A model generated the notes under the pieces. That model saw only the letters and a program-made list of their open reading frames with translations, ran no database searches and was not told where the DNA came from. Positions 14,373 to 18,188 of a stretch of 18,188 nucleotides of DNA are shown in pieces; position 1 is the stretch's first letter; every line of letters starts with the position of its first letter. The DNA comes from SIG440 sp045645905. Its GTDB lineage: Bacteria; Bacillota; Clostridia; Monoglobales; Monoglobaceae. The DNA lies in assembly GCA_045645905.1 (NCBI GenBank), contig JAZRJT010000064.1, positions 1 to 18,188 on the forward strand, given 5' to 3'. A program made the translations under genes and the position numbers.

Positions 14373-16484
14373 ATGGGTAGAGCGTATTCGCTTGAAAGAA
14401 CAAGAAATATTGGTATCATGGCTCACATTGATGCCGGAAAGACTACTACTTCAGAACGTATCTTGTATTATACAGGTATCAACCATAAACTTGGTGAAAC
14501 CCACGAAGGCGGCGCTACTATGGACTGGATGGCTCAGGAGCAGGAGCGTGGTATTACAATTACCTCTGCTGCTACAACTTGTTTCTGGGAGCCAAAAGAA
14601 GGCCCTTACGCAGGTCAGAAACACAGAATCAACCTTATCGATACTCCCGGACACGTTGACTTCACAGTTGAAGTTCAGCGTTCACTGAGAGTTCTTGATG
14701 GTTCTGTTACTGTTATGTGTGCTAAGGGTGGTGTTGAACCCCAGTCAGAAACAGTTTGGCGTCAGGCTGACGAATACAAGGTTCCCCGTATGATATTTGT
14801 TAACAAAATGGATATCATGGGTGCAGATTTCTACAACGTAGTAAATATGATTCGTGAAAGACTCAATGCAAACGGTGTTCCCATTCAGCTTCCTATCGGT
14901 GCTGAGGATACATTCGTTGGTATCATTGACCTTATGAATATGGAAGCCGAGATTTATGATGATGAACTCGGTAACAACTATCACAAGGATGCTATTCCTG
15001 CTGATATGGCTGAAAAAGCTCAGGAATATCGTGACAAGATGGTTGAAGCTATTTGCGAAACTGACGAAGAACTTCTTGAAAAGTACTTCGGTGGTGAAGA
15101 AATCACAGTTAATGAGCTTAAGGCGGCACTCCGTCGTGCAACAATCAACAACGAAATCGTACCTGTTCTTTGCGGAACAGCATACAGAAACAAGGGTGTT
15201 CAGCTGCTTCTTGACGCAGTTATTGAGTATATGCCCGCACCAACAGACGTTCCTAACATCAAGGGTGTAAATCCTGACACAGACGAGGATGACGAAAGAC
15301 CTTCAACAGATGATGCGCCATTCTCTGCCCTTGCGTTCAAGATTGCAACAGACCCATTCGTTGGTAAAATTTGTTTCTTCCGTGTATATTCAGGTACACT
15401 TGAAAAGGGTTCACATGTTCTCAACTCTTGCAAGGGTAAGAGAGAGCGTATGGGTAGAATCCTTCAGATGCACGCAAACCACAGAGAAGACCTTGATATC
15501 GTATACTCTGGTGACATTGCAGCTGCAGTTGGTCTCCAGAATACAACAACGGGTGAAACTCTTTGTGACGAAAAGCATCCTATCGTTCTTGAATCTATGA
15601 ACTTCCCTGAACCTGTTATCCGTGTTGCTATTGAACCCAAGACAAAAGCAGGTCAGGAAAAGATGGGTATTGCTCTTGCAAAGCTTGCAGAAGAAGATCC
15701 TACATTTAAGACTTATACTGACGAAGAAACAGGCCAAACAATTATTGCAGGTATGGGTGAGCTTCACCTTGAAATCATTGTTGACCGTCTCCTTCGTGAA
15801 TTTAAGGTAGAAGCTAATGTTGGTCAGCCTCAGGTATCTTACCGTGAAGCATTCCGCAAGCCCGTTGACGTTGAGCATAAGTATGCTCGTCAGTCAGGTG
15901 GTAAGGGTCAGTACGGTCACGTACTTGTTAAGTTCGAGCCCCTTGAAGAAGGCGAAGGATATATATTTGAAAACAAGGTTGTCGGCGGTGCTATTCCGAA
16001 GGAATACATTCCTGCTGTTGACGCCGGTATCCAGAGTGCTATGCTCAATGGTGTTCTTGCAGGCTACAACGTAGTTGACCTTAAGGCTACACTTCATGAT
16101 GGTTCTTACCATGAAGTCGACTCTTCTGAAATGGCATTTAAGATTGCTGCATCTATGGCATTCAAGGACGCTATGAGAAAGTCAGATCCTGTTCTTAAAG
16201 AACCTATTATGCTTGTTAACGTAATTACACCTGATGACTACCTCGGTTTTGTTATCGGTGACCTGAGCTCTAGACGTGGTATGATTAAGTGCCAGGAATC
16301 TAGATCAGGCGGCGTTACACAGGTTACTGCAGATGTTCCTCTCTCTGAGATGTTCGGTTATGCAACCGTTCTTCGTAGTGGTACACAGGGACGTGGTCAG
16401 TATTCAATGGAACCTTCACACTACAGCGAAGTTCCGAAGTCTGTTCAGGATAAGATTATCAGTGACAGAGCAAAGAGTGAGTAA
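14373..16484 (+). CDS. fusA: Translation elongation factor G
   Basis: GTPase that drives ribosomal translocation and, with RRF, ribosome recycling. The product is 703 residues and full length. G motifs are intact: G1 AHIDAGKTT, G2 RGITI, G3 DTPGH, G4 NKMD. Domain IV and V segments follow (GKGQYGHV, GVLAGYNVVDLKATLHDGSYH, RRGMIKCQ and others). I chose ATG 14373, preceded at 5 bases by AAAGGAG; an in-frame GTG at 14355 would lie in the upstream hairpin and overlap the ribosome site. It is in the str operon between rpsG (193-base gap with a long palindrome) and tuf (111-base gap with a promoter). Codon use is that of a highly expressed gene, with GGT, GTT, CTT and ATC common. Confidence 0.99.
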   Translation: MGRAYSLERTRNIGIMAHIDAGKTTTSERILYYTGINHKLGETHEGGATMDWMAQEQERGITITSAATTCFWEPKEGPYAGQKHRINLIDTPGHVDFTVEVQRSLRVLDGSVTVMCAKGGVEPQSETVWRQADEYKVPRMIFVNKMDIMGADFYNVVNMIRERLNANGVPIQLPIGAEDTFVGIIDLMNMEAEIYDDELGNNYHKDAIPADMAEKAQEYRDKMVEAICETDEELLEKYFGGEEITVNELKAALRRATINNEIVPVLCGTAYRNKGVQLLLDAVIEYMPAPTDVPNIKGVNPDTDEDDERPSTDDAPFSALAFKIATDPFVGKICFFRVYSGTLEKGSHVLNSCKGKRERMGRILQMHANHREDLDIVYSGDIAAAVGLQNTTTGETLCDEKHPIVLESMNFPEPVIRVAIEPKTKAGQEKMGIALAKLAEEDPTFKTYTDEETGQTIIAGMGELHLEIIVDRLLREFKVEANVGQPQVSYREAFRKPVDVEHKYARQSGGKGQYGHVLVKFEPLEEGEGYIFENKVVGGAIPKEYIPAVDAGIQSAMLNGVLAGYNVVDLKATLHDGSYHEVDSSEMAFKIAASMAFKDAMRKSDPVLKEPIMLVNVITPDDYLGFVIGDLSSRRGMIKCQESRSGGVTQVTADVPLSEMFGYATVLRSGTQGRGQYSMEPSHYSEVPKSVQDKIISDRAKSE

Positions 16485-16520
16485 TTGTACACTTTTTTCA
16501 AACTTTTTTTGGAAAAGCTA

Positions 16521-16549
16521 TTGAAAATTGTTCACTTTTGTAGTAAAAT
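16521..16549 (+). promoter_or_regulatory. Internal promoter for tuf
   Basis: TTGAAA (16521-16526), a 17-base spacer and TAAAAT (16544-16549) lie in the fusA-tuf gap, 46 bases before the tuf ATG. This would let EF-Tu be made in excess of EF-G, as cells require. The spacer contains the second copy of a 14-mer, AATTGTWCACTTTT, whose first copy overlaps the fusA stop (16483-16496 and 16526-16539). Confidence 0.75.
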
Positions 16550-16595
16550 AATTAGTAAATTAATTAACTTATATCCAAGTTAGGAGGAAATAAAA

Positions 16596-17798
16596 ATGGC
16601 AAAAGCTAAATATGAAAGAACTAAACCCCATGTTAACATTGGTACTATCGGCCACGTTGACCATGGTAAAACAACTCTTACTGCTGCAATCACAAAGGTG
16701 CTTGCTCTTGATGGTAAGGCTCAGTTCGAAGCTTACGATATGATCGATAAAGCTCCTGAGGAAAGAGAAAGAGGTATTACAATCTCTACAGCTCACGTTG
16801 AGTACGAAACAGAAGCACGTCACTATGCACACGTTGACTGCCCCGGACATGCCGACTACGTTAAGAATATGATTACTGGTGCTGCTCAGATGGATGGTGC
16901 TATCCTCGTTGTTTCTTCTGCTGACGGTCCTATGCCTCAGACAAGAGAGCACATCCTTCTTTCACGTCAGGTTGGTGTTCCTAAGATTGTTGTTTTCATG
17001 AACAAGGTTGACCAGGTTGACGATCCCGAACTTCTCGAACTCGTTGAAATGGAAATCCGTGACCTTCTTTCAGAATATGAATTCCCCGGTGATGAAATCC
17101 CGATCGTTAAGGGTTCAGGTCTTGCAGTTCTTGAATCTGCATCAACAGATCCTTCAGCTCCTGAATATGCTTGCATTAAGGAACTTATGGATGCAGTTGA
17201 CGCATACATTCCTACACCTGAAAGAAAGAGCGACCTTCCCTTCCTTATGCCCGTTGAGGACGTATTCTCAATCACAGGCCGTGGTACAGTTGCTACAGGT
17301 AGAGTTGAAAGAGGTACTCTTAACCTTTCTGACGAAGTTGAAATCGTTGGTCTTGCTGAAGAATCAAGAAAAGTTGTTGTTACAGGTATCGAAATGTTCA
17401 GAAAGCTTCTTGATTCAGCTGAAGCTGGTGATAACATCGGTGCTCTTCTCCGTGGTGTTCAGAGAAACGAAATCGAAAGAGGACAGGTTCTTGCAAAGCC
17501 CGGTACAATCAACCCCCACACAAAGTTTAAGGGTGAAGTTTACGTTCTGACCAAGGAAGAAGGCGGACGTCATACTCCTTTCTTCACAAACTACAGACCC
17601 CAGTTCTATTTCAGAACAACTGACGTTACTGGTGTAGTTAACCTTCCTGAAGGTACAGAAATGTGTATGCCTGGTGATAACGTTACAATGACTGTTGAAC
17701 TTACAACAACAATCGCTGTTGAAGAAGGTCTCCGTTTCGCTATCCGTGAAGGTGGACGTACAGTTGGTTCAGGCGTTGTTACAGAAATCATTGAGTAA
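16596..17798 (+). CDS. tuf: Translation elongation factor Tu
   Basis: GTPase that delivers aminoacyl-tRNA to the ribosome; 400 residues, near the usual 394-400. G motifs: GHVDHGKT (19-26), RGITI, DCPGHADYV and NKVD. Domain 2 begins near VEDVFSITGRGTVATGRVERG, and the C-terminal RFAIREGGRTVGSGVVTEI is typical. G4 reads NKVDQVDD, where many species have NKCDMVDD, a normal variation. TAGGAGGA precedes ATG 16596. It is the last gene of the str operon, has its own promoter and is closed by the terminator at 17824-17856. Gene codons are the most biased in the window. Confidence 0.99.
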   Translation: MAKAKYERTKPHVNIGTIGHVDHGKTTLTAAITKVLALDGKAQFEAYDMIDKAPEERERGITISTAHVEYETEARHYAHVDCPGHADYVKNMITGAAQMDGAILVVSSADGPMPQTREHILLSRQVGVPKIVVFMNKVDQVDDPELLELVEMEIRDLLSEYEFPGDEIPIVKGSGLAVLESASTDPSAPEYACIKELMDAVDAYIPTPERKSDLPFLMPVEDVFSITGRGTVATGRVERGTLNLSDEVEIVGLAEESRKVVVTGIEMFRKLLDSAEAGDNIGALLRGVQRNEIERGQVLAKPGTINPHTKFKGEVYVLTKEEGGRHTPFFTNYRPQFYFRTTDVTGVVNLPEGTEMCMPGDNVTMTVELTTTIAVEEGLRFAIREGGRTVGSGVVTEIIE

Positions 17799-17823
17799 TT
17801 AACGTAAATAACTTATGTTTATT

Positions 17824-17856
17824 AAAATATCCGTTCCATTTGGAACGGATATTTTT
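17824..17856. terminator. Bidirectional terminator between tuf and the converging gene
   Basis: A perfect 14-bp stem, AAAATATCCGTTCC (17824-17837) with GGAACGGATATTTT (17842-17855), has an ATTT loop and T-tracts on both strands. It lies 26 bases after tuf and immediately past the stop of the minus-strand gene (17859-17861), so it can end both transcripts. Confidence 0.93.
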
Positions 17857-17858
17857 TA

Positions 17859-18188
17859 CTATATTTTAAATAGTTCATACAATTTATCAAAGATGCGCTC
17901 TCTTTCCCAAAAGTCTTTGATTTTGGGGTTTTTAAGTTTGTTTATCTGTGATGTATTTCTTACTATCGGCACTGCTGCAGTCTTTTTTATTTTGGAAACA
18001 AGCTCCTGTCCTTTTTCGTTGTGGGCAAGAATTTTTATATAAGGAATATTCACGCTGCGATGTTCATTAGTTATTCCAAGGTACGCAGAAAGGATAATTC
18101 GCCGGATTCTGCTGAGGGTATATCGCTTGGTTTTTATCAGGTCAGTAAGTTCGCCGACGGTTGTGGCTGTCAAGGCGGCAGCTTTAAT
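17859..18188 (-). CDS. tmcAL: tRNA(Met) cytidine acetate ligase-like protein, 3' part
   Basis: The minus-strand frame is open from the window edge to TAG 17859-17861, leaving about 109 C-terminal residues. The stretch TKRYTLSRIRRIILSAYLGIT, here split by my reading into KRYT-SRIRR and LSAYLGIT, together with YIKILAHNEKGQELVSKIKK, resembles the C-terminal region of TmcAL (YlbM, formerly the DUF795 nucleotidyltransferase family). TmcAL acetylates the wobble cytidine of elongator tRNA(Met) using acetate and ATP. The N-terminal nucleotidyltransferase motifs lie outside the window, so the family call rests on this half alone. The C-terminus (IKDFWERERIFDKLYELFK) matches the family's usual charged tail. 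It converges on tuf across a shared terminator. Confidence 0.8.
   Translation of the reverse strand: MKAAALTATTVGELTDLIKTKRYTLSRIRRIILSAYLGITNEHRSVNIPYIKILAHNEKGQELVSKIKKTAAVPIVRNTSQINKLKNPKIKDFWERERIFDKLYELFKI

Noticed and set aside
17008..17550. 180-codon alternative frame within tuf
   Set aside because: It overlaps the tuf coding sequence on the same strand, and its Leu/Gln/Ser-rich product follows from tuf codon bias.

Overview
The window is a chromosomal housekeeping segment from a moderately AT-rich low-GC Gram-positive bacterium, most likely an anaerobic member of class Clostridia (an Oscillospirales-like relative is my guess). The reasons are strong GGAGG ribosome binding sites, frequent TTG and GTG starts, an rplGB-rpsL-rpsG-fusA-tuf order, a Noc-type ParB protein, a SpoIIQ-like LytM protein, a single-chain PurL of the shorter 1230-residue type, and a TmcAL-like gene. 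I see no phage, insertion sequence, CRISPR, tRNA or rRNA gene.

Layout. (1) 1-6195 is the end of a purine operon: a 5'-truncated purD, full purL, then fhs, which makes the 10-formyl-tetrahydrofolate that de novo purine synthesis consumes. A perfect-stem terminator closes it (6210-6240). (2) 6334-8045 has its own promoter and carries a noc/parB-like gene and a membrane-anchored LytM (M23) protein resembling SpoIIQ. The start of the second gene lies beside a 10-bp inverted repeat that covers its Shine-Dalgarno sequence. (3) 8046-11803 starts with a hairpin, then a promoter whose spacer is filled by a perfect palindrome, then uppP (lipid carrier recycling) and ftsK/spoIIIE (DNA translocase). (4) 11804-12633 has an AT-rich, palindrome-bearing region, the HU gene with a strong terminator, and a small TSCPD-domain protein. 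(5) 12718-17856 is the str operon with a near-consensus promoter: rplGB (L7Ae family), rpsL, rpsG, fusA and tuf. tuf also has a good promoter of its own and is followed by a 14-bp-stem bidirectional terminator. (6) 17859-18188, minus strand, is the 3' end of a tmcAL-like tRNA modification gene that converges on tuf.

The genes are conserved, and I found no protein that points to an undescribed system. What stands out is in the non-coding DNA: a nested palindrome of about 130 nt filling most of the rpsG-fusA gap, unusually long intergenic spacers in the str operon with shared short motifs, the hairpin over the spoIIQ-like ribosome binding site, and the palindrome inside the uppP promoter. The Noc-like protein also lacks the N-terminal amphipathic helix known from Bacillus Noc. 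Its start cannot be moved upstream because a stop codon lies two codons before the ATG.
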